A stretch of 64,000 bases of DNA, taken from contig OY751491.1 in assembly GCA_963565915.1 (NCBI GenBank), forward strand, positions 1,550,001 to 1,614,000, in the 5' to 3' direction. Each line of letters begins with the position of its first letter. Position 1 is the stretch's first letter. The stretch is from Entoloma clypeatum (taxonomy: Eukaryota; Basidiomycota; Agaricomycetes; Agaricales; Entolomataceae). Of this stretch, positions 54,480-64,000 are shown one piece after another. Both the position numbers and the translations under genes were made by a program. The notes beneath the pieces are model-generated. The model made no database searches, was not told the origin of the DNA, and saw only the letters and a program-made list of their open reading frames with translations.

Positions 54480-55780
54480 GAATGATAATCTTTTGCACTA
54501 CCCGAATTATAATGTTGTAAGGCCCTTACATTATATTATGATACATACATTTTTATGTGAGTCCCTTAAAATCGTGTAATGAATTATCATACTGTTACAA
54601 GGACACCTCTTTGACTGATGAGTACCAACTCGAAAACACCAATGTATTACTTGAGGCAGGGTCTGTACATGACTGCTGCTTGAAAACACTTGGAGGTGTC
54701 TTGGAATACTTGAGCATTGAAAGGGCCAAGACAGTGTCAAGAACAATGGAATTCTCTTGGAAATCATGAACCCTTGAGAGCCTTGAGAGGTATCTTGAGA
54801 GTCTTGAATGCCTTGAACACCATCTTGAGATCTTGGAAATCCCTCAAGAAACTTCAAGACATTTCAAGAAAAGTTCAAGTAAAAAGACATTTTGCTGATA
54901 TGGCACATTGCCGGTGCCTGCACATCAAACCATTGGTTTTGGGGTTCCGTTTTGATCTCTCCACTCGCAAAACCTCCGTGAAAAATATGTGAACCATAGT
55001 ATAACATACTACTCCAGCTCATTTAAATTTCATTTCTGACTGCATAGCTAACATGTTACATCACAATGATAAAGTAAAGCATATATATAATTGGGCAGCA
55101 TAAGTACTGTTCAAGATTTACGGACATGATTTTCTTATGTCAGTCACAAAAAACATAATATGTTGGCAGATCCGTGGCACAGGTTCCTTTCATTTCTATT
55201 CCCCATCAATTTGTATTTATTTGCAGTGATTTTCGCTGAACAAATAAGGCAGACTCCACATCTGTGACTTGATGAAATAATTCAGAAATGATGCAGGAAA
55301 ATCTACAAAAACAAAACATACTTGTGTTCTTTGCACTGCAAGATAATGTAGGACTAACAGGCTCTGAAGTGTGTCAAGATTCCTGGCAGAAAACACCTTG
55401 GATGGGAACCAGAGTGAGGACGACAGTAGGTAGCATTTAATCTGTAAGTTTAAGTTGAGATTTGGGCTATTTTGTGCACCTGTTGTCTGACCTTTTCATT
55501 TCAAGGGTCCAGGCTTTTTCAAGTGTCTCATTCAGAGAAATGTCCTACAAATCATGTAATCCTGTAATATCTAAAGGAATTATCCAGAGGATGGCACACT
55601 GTAAGGTAATCCATGTTTTTTTTGCGAACCTCAAATGACGGTCAATATTGTAGTCATGTGATGGAAAGTTCAACTTTCCGCACATCCTGACCAATGCATC
55701 CAATGTTCAACACCCACACCAAGCCCATGCCATCAATGCCCATATCCACAGTATCAACATATCAATGGGGTGTTGCCTCT
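54480..55780. other. No gene seen; CTTGA-rich short repeat
   Basis: About 54765-54880 is dense in CTTGA/CTTGAGA words. The remainder is AT-rich with only short frames. Confidence 0.45.
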
Positions 55781-55910
55781 GTCAACACCTGCATGCAGCT
55801 GGGGGATGTGTAAGCAAAAGACAAGTCACAAGACAGACAGAACAAGGCAAGTGATTGGGGGTGAGACAGGATGAGGATGGGAGATGCGACAGGACAAGAG
55901 CTGTGAGGTC

Positions 55911-55945
55911 ATTAGATGAGATGAGATGAGATGAGACGAGAATTG
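55911..55945 (+). repeat. GAGAT microsatellite
   Basis: Five or six tandem copies of ATGAG(A/C) around 55911-55945. Confidence 0.8.
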
Positions 55946-55971
55946 TAACGGGACAAGATGAGACGTCCACA

Positions 55972-56680
55972 ACCTGCCCCATCCATGACCGCCCCATCCA
56001 TGACCACCCTATCCATGACCATGATTGCCCTGTCCATGACGGCCTGTCCAGACTACACTGACCACCCCACGTCCATGACTGCCCTGTCCAGACCATCATG
56101 TTGTTAAGAACTGATTGACAAAAATGTTGGAGCTACGTCGGACGCGTCGGAGGGTTGGAGGGTCGGAGTGCATGCAACGTAGGGGCAAGGACTTGGCTTC
56201 AACTTGTGTGTTGCACCCTCACTAATACATTGGTGTCCTTATTTTGGAGGATCAGAGGATCAGAGGATCAGAGGTCAGACTCAAGTTAAGAGTAGGAAAG
56301 AGGACAGGAGGTGTGATGTCGAATCTAAGTTGATATTCAAACTGAAGCTACTACATGATTCTACATAAGTTTAAATACTATGTTGGAGGATGTGTGGCTT
56401 CATCGGAGTCAGATAACGAGTGGCTGTCGGAGATGCTTAACATAAGTAAAATGGTCAGATGTAAGTAATGTATGTAGTAACGAGATTCATAACAGTAAAT
56501 GTGCATAATAAGTATTAGTCAAAATGTTGGAGGTGTTGGAGGTGTCAGAATTGGTCAGAAATCATCGGAGCTGATTGGACTGTAACACATGTCCACAACC
56601 ACCACGTCCACAACCACCCCATCCACGATTGCCCCGTTCATGACTGCCCCGTCCACCACCCTGAACCTGCCCACTGCTGC
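55972..56680 (+). repeat. Minisatellite of CCATGAC-type units, interrupted by a solo LTR
   Basis: Units close to CCCCATCCATGACYGC (16-18 bp) on both sides of the LTR at 56102-56587. The left block runs 55972-56101 and the right block 56588-56680. Confidence 0.75.
56102..56587 (-). repeat. Solo LTR of gypsy family B
   Basis: TGTTAAGAACTG..GACTGTAACA, 486 bp, flanked by the 5-bp duplication CATGT (56097-56101 and 56588-56592). Same family as the LTRs of element B but visibly older: many CG positions of the B LTR read TG or CA here (for example CGACAAAACGTCGG versus TGACAAAAATGTTGG). Confidence 0.95.
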
Positions 56681-56689
56681 CACCTACCT

Positions 56690-57159
56690 GTCCCCCAAAT
56701 GGCGCGGGAGGCAAAACCAGTGGCCAGAGAGGGGGATGTGCACTGGGAGGCTCGTGACAGCAAGTGGCCCAACAATGCGAGCACTGGGGAGGTCCACAAC
56801 AGCAGGCAGGTACTCAACACTGAGAGCCTGTCGCCGCTATCATCCTCATGAAAACATGTGGGTTTTCTGTACCCCCACACCCATTATAAGCTGCGCCATC
56901 GCAGAGGGGCTACCCCTATCCCAGATGATCCCCAACCTGTGAAACCCCATATGAGGAAGGAATAAAAATAACTAGCTGATGAATTAAAAAGGGAATGGCG
57001 CACAAGCATGGCCATGGTTCATTATATTGGCTGACTGACTAAGTTGCATGAACCAGCAAACAGAAATGAACCACAAAGACTTTGGGGGAGTCATGATAGA
57101 TTACAATGAGGGTGATATATCACTCATGATGTATCACCCAGTAGACCTGTAATTAATGC
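56690..57159. other. No gene seen
   Basis: Short frames only; left flank of gypsy D. Confidence 0.4.
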
Positions 57160-57590
57160 TGTACACGCAACACAGTCGTGCTAAGATGTGTTATGCTTAA
57201 CAAACCGTTCCAAGGTTCGGGCAGAGTATGCAGGAAAGTGGAAAGGCGAAGAGCAAAGTGATTGCTAAATCTAAGGAATCTACTATAGTACAAGAGGTTT
57301 ATATAGGTACTGACTATAGGCGGTAGCGGATGAGTCAGTACTGCGGAAGGCAGTGCGCATGAGTAAGGCGACTGTGGAAGGCTATGTACAGTGAATAAGC
57401 TGACTGCGGAAAGCGAGTCAGCGTGGGAGCGAAGTATACTAAAGGGGATGACGAAGTAATGTAATGAGTCAGACTGGAAATCAAAGGTTGCGAAAGTAGA
57501 CATTAGAATTAGTAAGCTCGTAAGAGGGCGCCGAGTCGGGCCGATAAGTAAAAGATATGACGTGGTCCTCATACCGTAGAGTCCGTAACA
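57160..57590 (-). repeat. 3' LTR of gypsy D
   Basis: Minus strand: preceded by a purine tract (GCTTGGAGAGGGGAACA), then TGTTACGGACTC, a TATA box (CCTATATAAACC, about 57305) and an end at about TGTACA (57160). The downstream end is assigned by TG..CA only, as no second LTR is in the window. Confidence 0.65.
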
Positions 57591-57624
57591 TGTTCCCCTC
57601 TCCAAGCTCTGTGTCCTCACAGAG

Positions 57625-57996
57625 TCATTGTCCCCATCCCTCGTTGTTGCCGGGATCGGACCAGTTCAGACTTTCCTTGAGGCTCCAATCATATATCAAC
57701 TCCTCATTGATGGCTACGGCGAGTTTGAGGCCTTTGATAGCCAGCCGAATACGTCGATTCTCAATTACGAGGGTGCTGGTGTAATTTCCGAGAATTTGTT
57801 TTTCCTCAGGACTCGGGGCGACAGGTAGGTTGGACAGTGAGTGAAGCCGGATATGCATCTGGCGATGGAGGAGGTCGGCAAGGGAAGTTTCGAGAGCATG
57901 GATTTGGTCTCTCAAGGAGAGTGCTTTGTTCATAAGGGCGGCGATGGCTGGGTTGATGTCGGTGGTAGAGGTGGAGGTAACGGTGGTGTTGGACAT
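57625..57996 (-). CDS. Small ORF of gypsy D between pol and 3' LTR, same strand as pol, 123 aa
   Basis: Start ATG 57996 (MSNTTVTSTSTTDINPAIAA), then a helical, coiled-coil-prone body (LMNKALSLRDQIHALETSLA, NRRIRLAIKGLKLAVAINEE) to TGA at 57625. No signal peptide or membrane segment, so it is not an env gene despite the env-like position. It is intact although D's integrase is broken. No family recognised; could be an accessory gene or a captured fragment. Confidence 0.5.
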   Translation of the reverse strand: MSNTTVTSTSTTDINPAIAALMNKALSLRDQIHALETSLADLLHRQMHIRLHSLSNLPVAPSPEEKQILGNYTSTLVIENRRIRLAIKGLKLAVAINEELIYDWSLKESLNWSDPGNNEGWGQ

Positions 57997-58130
57997 GGCG
58001 GCGAGGATGGTTGAGAGATAGAAGAAGAAGGGGGAGGCTATATTGGGCAGGGAAAAGGACTAGAGCGGGGAACTCGGTGTGTGGTTGACTGATGAGGTCG
58101 ATACTGCCATGGGTTTTGAGAACTCGTCTT

Positions 58131-59231
58131 TTATTGTGGACGAGACGGGTTCTGCCAATGGAAATCACGGATCAAATCTTGAGTGTTCTGAACATTAGCT
58201 CGAGGTTCCCATGTGTTCTCTTCTGGACCATATCCTTCCCACTGGACGAGGTACTGGATCTTTCCACGGAACTTTTGAGAGTCTAGGATCGTAGACACAT
58301 GGTACTCTTCTCATCCTTCGACGATGATCAGATCAGGGGCTGGTTTCTTTTTCTGGATGGCGTACTTCGGAGTTTCATATGGTGACAACAGGGTCTTGTT
58401 GAACACAGGGTGAATCATCTTCCAAGTCTTCGGAAGATCAAGAAGGTACGCGCTAGCTCCTTTCTTCTCTAGGACTTTGAATGGTCCATGTCAGAGTGCA
58501 TCAAGTTTCTTTGCGGGGCGATCGGTCCTGATGTTAGTCCCTTCCAGCCACACCTTGTCTCCGATGCGGTAGTCCCGAGATGGACTTCGCCGTGTGTCAA
58601 CTGTCTTCTTCATCTGATCCTGTGCTTGTTTCAGCGCAGCATTGGCTTCTTCTCGTGCCTGTTTGAGTTTTCTCAAGAAGTTGTTGGCAGCCGGATTGGT
58701 ATCTTCTAACACAAGCTCTCCCTTCCACGGATGTAAACCGTAGTTGAGGTAGAATGGGGTGTGCTTCGTCGCCTGATGTTCTTTGTCGTTGTACTGGAAC
58801 TCTGCGATTGCGATCCATTCAGCCCAATCATCCTGTAGGTGGTTGACAAAGTTTCGTAAGAACGCTTCCGTCTCCTGATGCGATCGCTCGGCCTGTCCGT
58901 CAGTCTGTGGGTGGTATGCGGTGGACAGGTTCCTTTTGATCCCTAGCATGCGGCAGAGTATCTCCATGAACTTCGTGGCGAACTGTGGTCCCCTATCGCT
59001 GATGATCTTCTTGGGGATCCCATGAAGCTTCCATATCTGATCCCGATAGATCTTGGCTAATCCTTCAGCTGATAGTTCCACGGTTGTCGGAATAAGGTGA
59101 AGCATCTTCAAATGTCTATCCGTGATGACCAGAATTGTGTTTTTTCCATCAGATTCTGGTATCAGTCCCACGACGTCGATTCCTATGTCTTCCCATGGGT
59201 GACTTGGTGCTGCATGGGGATGTAGCGGAGC
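58131..59231 (-). pseudogene. gypsy D integrase core and chromodomain
   Basis: Begins in the integrase core at the copia insertion (HPWEDIGIDVVGLIPESDGK), with D in TDRHLKMLHLIP context, D in IISDRGPQFATKF and E in DGQAERSHQETEAF, then the C-terminal domain (FKVLEKKGASAYLL) and a chromodomain ([19 protein letters not shown]) ending TAA at 58131. In-frame TGA codons at 58491-58493 and 58311-58313. The Pol C-terminus resembles Tcn1-type fungal chromoviruses. Confidence 0.9.
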
Positions 59232-59541
59232 TGTTGAAGTTCCACCTGGGCGCTAGCCACAGATGTACTGAGCAACACAGCTACAGTGGAAGTACTCTAC
59301 GATACCGCTATGGTCACTTACATGGTTTGGAGGGGGTAAGGCTGGTGAGAGCGGTTGAGGCTGGTGAGAGCGATGGAGCTGGTTAAGAGTCAAGAGACAA
59401 CTTGTTGATATTGACAGTTTCCTGGTCTTATATACCGTACTACTGTTTGTACCAACCAAACAAGTATGTAATGAAGATATGTAAAGGTCACGTGATGTAA
59501 TCTAATCTAATCTAATCTACGTGATGGGAAAAGTTTCAACA
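59232..59541 (-). repeat. 3' LTR of copia E, 310 bp
   Basis: Minus strand TGTTGAAAC..GAACTTCAACA, with 7-bp terminal inverted repeats TGTTGAA/TTCAACA. Preceded by the purine tract AAATATGGGGGGG. Contains TATATAAGACC (about 59425) and a TAATC microsatellite at 59498-59520. Confidence 0.9.
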
Positions 59542-59618
59542 CCCCCCCATATTTAGTACATACTTCTAAATACATCTTACTTTTTCCCACATATATATAT
59601 ATAGGTACTCTGTTTCGC

Positions 59619-62600
59619 CTAGTTTTTTATTAATCCGAAGTACGGGATAAACTTGGAAAAGAGGATTTTTCCCAGATTCTTAGTTAAAAGGTCTGCAGGG
59701 TTGTTCACTCCTTCAATGAATTCGACCATAATTATCCCTTCGGAGACTTTTTCTCTGACGAAGTGGAATCGCACGTCAATGTGCTTGGATCGCTTTTCAG
59801 TCACAGGGTTGGATGCGATAAAGACGGAGCCGTTGTTATCTCCATAGATCGGTACTGATCCGATCTGCATTCCAAGTTCGGCAAGCATGCTTCTCAGCCA
59901 TGTTGCTGCGCGACTGCAATCTGATAGCGCCATATATTCTGCTTCTGTAGAAGAGAGGGCGATGGTTTTTTGCGCCGATGATACCCATGTTATTGCTCCA
60001 GACGCCAGTGATATGAAGAAGCCGGTGGTAGACCTCCTCGTGTTCTCATCTGACGCCCAGTCGGAGTCTGTGAATGCATAGATCCCTTTCCCTGAGTCCC
60101 CATCATACATTATTGCGTAATTTTTTGTTGCCTTTAAATATCTGCAAATATCCCTAGCCACCTCTAAATGGTGTTTTGTGGGATTTGCGGAAAATTGGGA
60201 CATTTTGATTACAGCAAAGCAGATGTCAGGCCTCGTTCCAATCATCAGATATAGGAGTGATCTGATGACGGATTGGTACTTGGATCGAAGTTCCGCATTG
60301 GGTTCATCTTCGGACGCCATGGGTTTGTAGCCCGTAGGGAGTGGGGTATAGGTGGCGTTAGATTCGCTCATCCCCATGCGTGCCAGAATTTTCTCAAGGT
60401 AAGGTACTTGATCAATGAAGATCCTCTTCCCACGTTGCCTTATTTGGATTGAGAGAAATTCCTTTGGTTCCCCATCGGGCACTAGGTGACCTAGGTCCCT
60501 GCATTCCCATGTTGTCATGAAGGCCTTCTTCTTTTCTAGCGTATATTCCTGGTTTGTGCCGAGAAAAGCAGAGTCGTCGACATAGATGATGGCAATTACA
60601 ATTTCCCCGTTGGTACTTTTGTGAATGAACACTCCCGCATCGGAGTGAAGCCGGACAAAGCCGAGCTTTTTCATGGAGGAATCAAGTTCCCTCCACCAGG
60701 CTAATGCGGCCTGCTTAAGTCCATATAGAGCTTTGAATAGTTGGTACATGAGGTGTTCTTTCCCTTTTACTATGTAGCCCTCAGGCTGTCGCATGTAAAT
60801 GACTTCATGGAGCGTTCCATAGAGGAAGGCTGATGAGACGTCCAAAAGTGTCATGAACCATCCTTCAAGGGCTGTCAATGCCAGTATCAGTCGGACGGTT
60901 TCATATCTTACGACTGGTGAGAAGATCTGATCAAAGTCGATCCCTTCTACCTGTGAAAAGCCTTTTGCGACAAGGCGTGCTTTCAGACGCCCGTCGGACT
61001 TTTCGTTATAGACCCATTTGTTCCTTAGAGCTTTCCTCCCTGCAGGCAGGGGTACTAGCTCCGTGATCACCCCGCGGCGTTTGAGCATGTCTAGCTCTTT
61101 ACGTTCAGCCGCATACCAGTCTTCTTTATTTGGAAGAGGGTATATGTCTTTATGGGACATTTCAACGATGCCAACTTGGACTGATATTGCTTCCATCAGG
61201 AGGTCATTCATCCATGCCGTTTGACCGCCCAATCTCCGTCTTCGATCTAATTTTTCAAGATCAGATGCTGGAGTGTCTTCCCCATAGATGCTTCCTGGCA
61301 TCTTCCGAACTCGTCGTTCCCTGATCGGTCGATCTGGTACTTGCTCGGGTTCCGGAGTGGGTACTCGCGGTTCGTCATCAGGCTCACTGGCAGGCAATTC
61401 GTTGTCTGATTCAGGTTGATCCTGTTCAATGGGAACTGGGTCATGAGGTGTTTCGTTGTGACTATCGTCGTCATTGCTGCCGGGAATGAGATCCTCAAAC
61501 TCATCAGCCGGCTCTGGGTTTTCCATTTCTGGGTGGTTTTCTGGCAACGGGTCGATGTGGCATCTAGGGTACTTGCTTTCATCAAAGATAGCTTTCCCGC
61601 CCATGAAAATCATGTTAGTCTCAGGATCCATGAAGCGGTATCCTTTGACCCCTGGTTTCGATCCGAGATAAATCATCAATGGGGATCTTGATTCCAGGGA
61701 GTTCCTATGTTTCTCCTTTGGGATATATACATATGCCTGACATCCAAATACTCTGACGCTGGACATGTCGGGGATCTCATTGGTCACCCTGAAGTAGGGG
61801 GTTTTCCATTCAAGACGCTGCATGGGGGTTCTGTTGTAGAGAAATGCTGCGTGTTCCAAACAGAATTCCCACCACATGGGCGGTAAGCATGCATCGAAGC
61901 GCAATGCCTGAGATTTTTCCCATAGTGTTTGATTGATCCTTTCTGCTCTACCATTCTGCTGGTGCTGATATGGGAGCGTGACGTCGATTAGAATTCCATG
62001 ATCGGCAAGTACATCCTTGTATTCGTCAAATTCTCCACCTCCATCAACCCGCCATTTTTTAGGGGTGGCGGCGAATTGATTCTGGATCATCGCAAGGAAT
62101 TGTTTCAGCGCCGTGATGGCGCCTGACTTTTTCCTAAGCAAGACGACCCAGACATGGGAGGAAAAATCATCCAAAAAGGTAAGGAAATATTTGTACTTGT
62201 GGTACGATGCCGTGGATATCTGTTTCAAGTCCGAATGGATCAAATCAAAGGGTTTGACAGCCCTTGTCACCGAGTTAGGGTAAGATTGATTCGGCATTTT
62301 CCCTTTTAGACACCCCGTGCAGCTTTCCTGTGATTTCTCACGTACTAACGTTTTGGGTACTCCTTTGGTACTGGTGGGAATCTTATTGAGCGCCTGGTCA
62401 TTTGGGTGGCCAAGGCGTTTATGCCAGGTTTCGACAGTGATTTCGCTAGAGATCGCATGGATTTGGTCATAGCGTATTTCAGTGTCTAACCAATAAATGG
62501 TTTGTCCGAGAATGTGAGGTGAGAACTGTATTTTGTTCTGGCCTTTGGAGATGTTGATTTCTCCACGCATTCCGTCTACTTTGTAACCGTGATTAAGGAA

Positions 62601-64000
62601 GACACCTAGGGACAATAGGCGTGTGTCCATGTCCGGAATGTAGAATACAGGTCGGAGAAGGTGGGTTTTTATTTCCCCATTTAGGGTATGCCGTACTGGA
62701 CCGGCCCCAACTCCGAGAATTTCCAGTTTCTTTCCCTTTTCAGCTGTTTGGACAAATCACTTAGCCTTGAGAGGCCTGTAGTACGCGAAGTCCTTGAACT
62801 CATGGGTAAAGTGTAACGAGGCACTGGAGTCTAAGATCCATTGTGCGCGTTCTTTCTCCTTACAGTGTGTGCATGACGCAAAGTGCTTTGTATATTTTTT
62901 ATATAGATCGTTGTCAATATGATCCATACATTCTGCACTAGTACTAGCTAATATTTTACACGTCTGTAAGGAGGTGTTATTAGCTTTCCTTAATTGGTCA
63001 GATTCAGGAGAGGAAGGTGACGAACCATCAAGTTCAATCAGCCCATCTTCAAATTGCTCCGGCCCCATCCGTTCCTGGTCGATATCCATCATCTTCAGCG
63101 ATTCTTCTATCGACGGGGCTACGCGACGCTGTTTAGCCGGCCTTTCGTCGATGTCAGAGATGATGGTATCCAAGATACGAAGGTTCGACCCTGAGGGGCG
63201 AGCACCAATGCCGCGCGCGAGTTTGCGAACATGGTCATTCTTTTTCCACACGGACGGCTTTCCAGATGGAAGTCCGGTGTACTGGGAAGGAGGCGGGTTC
63301 ATCCGTTGCAGGAGCGACTGCATTTTTGCGGAATCGGGCTGGGCGGTACTTAACGTTTTCCCGCGGCCAGTGACGGTGGTGAAGGATGGTGCCGGAAGAG
63401 GAGGGAAGTGGATGGCGGGAGCAACGAACTCAACCGTCTCTTCCACCTGGTCGGACGCGTTGTCCGCAGTGTTGGCGCTTTTCTTCTGATTGCGCCAGCG
63501 TCCTTTTCCCTTCTTCTTTTCAGAAGCGGTACTCGGGTCGGTCGAGTTAGGCTGCTCGTCAGCGTCATTGTGCGAGGTACTCGGCTTTTGCTGCTTTTCC
63601 CATTTGGGGTCCTGCCCCTTTCGCTTTGTCCCAGAAATTTTCTTGGCCTGCTCATTGGACGCACGAGTAGACCCGATCGAGTACTTGCGCCGGTATTCAG
63701 AGATGATGCTCTCGGCGACGGCTTTGTAAGTGAAGTCATCGGCGTCGTAGACCTGGAAGAGGGCAGTGGAGAGTGACGACCAGGCGTCGGGGATCGCGTT
63801 GGCCAGGATCATTGCCTGCATCAGATCGGGAACGACGAAGTTCGAATCGGCGAGCCGGGCGAAAAGGGATCCCAGGCGTTCGATTTCGGGCACGGGGTCG
63901 CGTCCAGACAGTTTGTATGTGGCGGCGGCCTTGAAGTCGCCGAAGATGATGGCCGGGGATACCTTGGAATAGGCATCTTTCAACGCTGCCCATGCTTCAA
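59619..64000 (-). pseudogene. copia E gag-pol, one TGA, 5' end outside window
   Basis: The frame is open from the window edge (EAWAALKDAYSKVSP, typical copia gag helix), through a Lys-rich linker and the protease, whose active site reads WILDSSASLHFT (canonical DSGAS, so Gly to Ser). One in-frame TGA lies at 62757-62759, then it is open to TAA at 59619: GAG-pre-integrase HKRLGHPNDQALNK, integrase D in LIHSDLKQI, D in VDGGGEFDEYK, E in QNGRAERINQTL, RT with NKWVYNEKSDGRLKARLVAK and YVDDSAF, and RNase H YAFTDSDWASDENTRRSTTG. Pol is otherwise complete at about 1000 aa after the stop. The TGA and Gly to Ser are both explained by CpG transition. Confidence 0.93.

Larger units (their letters stand above)
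57160..64000 (-). mobile_element. Ty3/gypsy chromovirus D, interrupted by copia E; 5' part outside window
   Basis: 3' LTR 57160-57590, a short sense ORF 57996-57625, and integrase plus chromodomain 59231-58131, all on the minus strand. The integrase is broken at 59231 by copia E. The rest of D should lie beyond E, right of the window. It is a different lineage from A and B. Confidence 0.8.
59232..64000 (-). mobile_element. Ty1/copia element E, 5' end outside window
   Basis: 3' LTR 59232-59541, then gag-pol on the minus strand to the window edge. It is inserted in gypsy D integrase; the left target duplication candidate is GGAGC at 59227-59231, the other copy lying right of the window. Confidence 0.93.

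Noticed and set aside
54003..54498. Cys-rich minus-strand frames of 147-166 codons
   Set aside because: Translations of the minisatellite in three overlapping frames; the cysteines are a repeat artefact.
56589..56942. 117-codon frame right of the solo LTR
   Set aside because: Starts in the minisatellite and has no recognisable content.
57625..57996. env-like gene in gypsy D
   Set aside because: Position fits, but there is no signal peptide, membrane segment or glycoprotein pattern; kept only as an unrecognised small ORF.

Overview
The window reads as a repeat-rich, transposon-nested stretch of a basidiomycete (probably mushroom-type, Agaricomycete) nuclear genome. The basis is the mix of families: a KDZ-type DNA transposon with its cysteine-cluster transposase, Ty3/gypsy chromoviruses, a Tad-like LINE, a Ty1/copia element, a Crinkler-type gene, and short introns of about 40-60 bp with GT..AG borders.

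Layout. 1-1503: 3' part of a multi-exon Myb/SANT-like gene (minus). 2766-4375: an intact Tc1/mariner element with a full DD34E transposase. 5.0-6.7 kb: LTR-like remnants around a 20-bp minisatellite. 7025-10777: an eight-exon Crinkler gene (CRN N-terminus, P-loop NTPase, REase-like C-terminus), the clearest non-transposon gene. 11248-11790: solo LTR of the element A family. 11930-41093: gypsy element C (1.28-kb LTRs), which hosts three other insertions: gypsy B (12279-19382, minus) inside its 5' LTR, gypsy A (21473-28180, plus) inside its gag, and a 5'-truncated LINE (29756-31721) inside its protease motif. About 41.5-50.7 kb: a KDZ/ULP-protease cassette of two plus-strand and two minus-strand genes. 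51936-53113: a 1.18-kb fold-back. 53.3-54.4 kb: palindromic minisatellite. 56102-56587: solo LTR of the B family. 57160-64000: gypsy D (minus), interrupted at 59231 by copia E (minus), which runs off the right edge.

Three points deserve attention. (1) The related gypsy elements A and B each carry, between integrase and 3' LTR, a two-exon gene on the strand OPPOSITE gag-pol. Both encode coiled-coil/basic proteins with a six-cysteine Zn2Cys6-like module interrupted by an intron at the same codon and phase, and both end in SNKKQR plus a basic tail. Element C carries two antisense genes in the same place, one with a similar six-cysteine module. (2) A and B appear to prime reverse transcription from their own transcript, like Tf1: 11-12 nt just after the 5' LTR are complementary to 11-12 nt lying about 30 nt downstream of the LTR TATA box, and the pairing is kept although the sequence differs between A and B. 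(3) Every in-frame premature stop I could place in the transposon genes (16 of 16) is TGA, and LTR differences fall almost all at CpG, which points to methylation-driven CpG decay.

Gene models were spliced by eye from GT..AG borders and frame continuity; family calls rest on recognised motifs, not searches.
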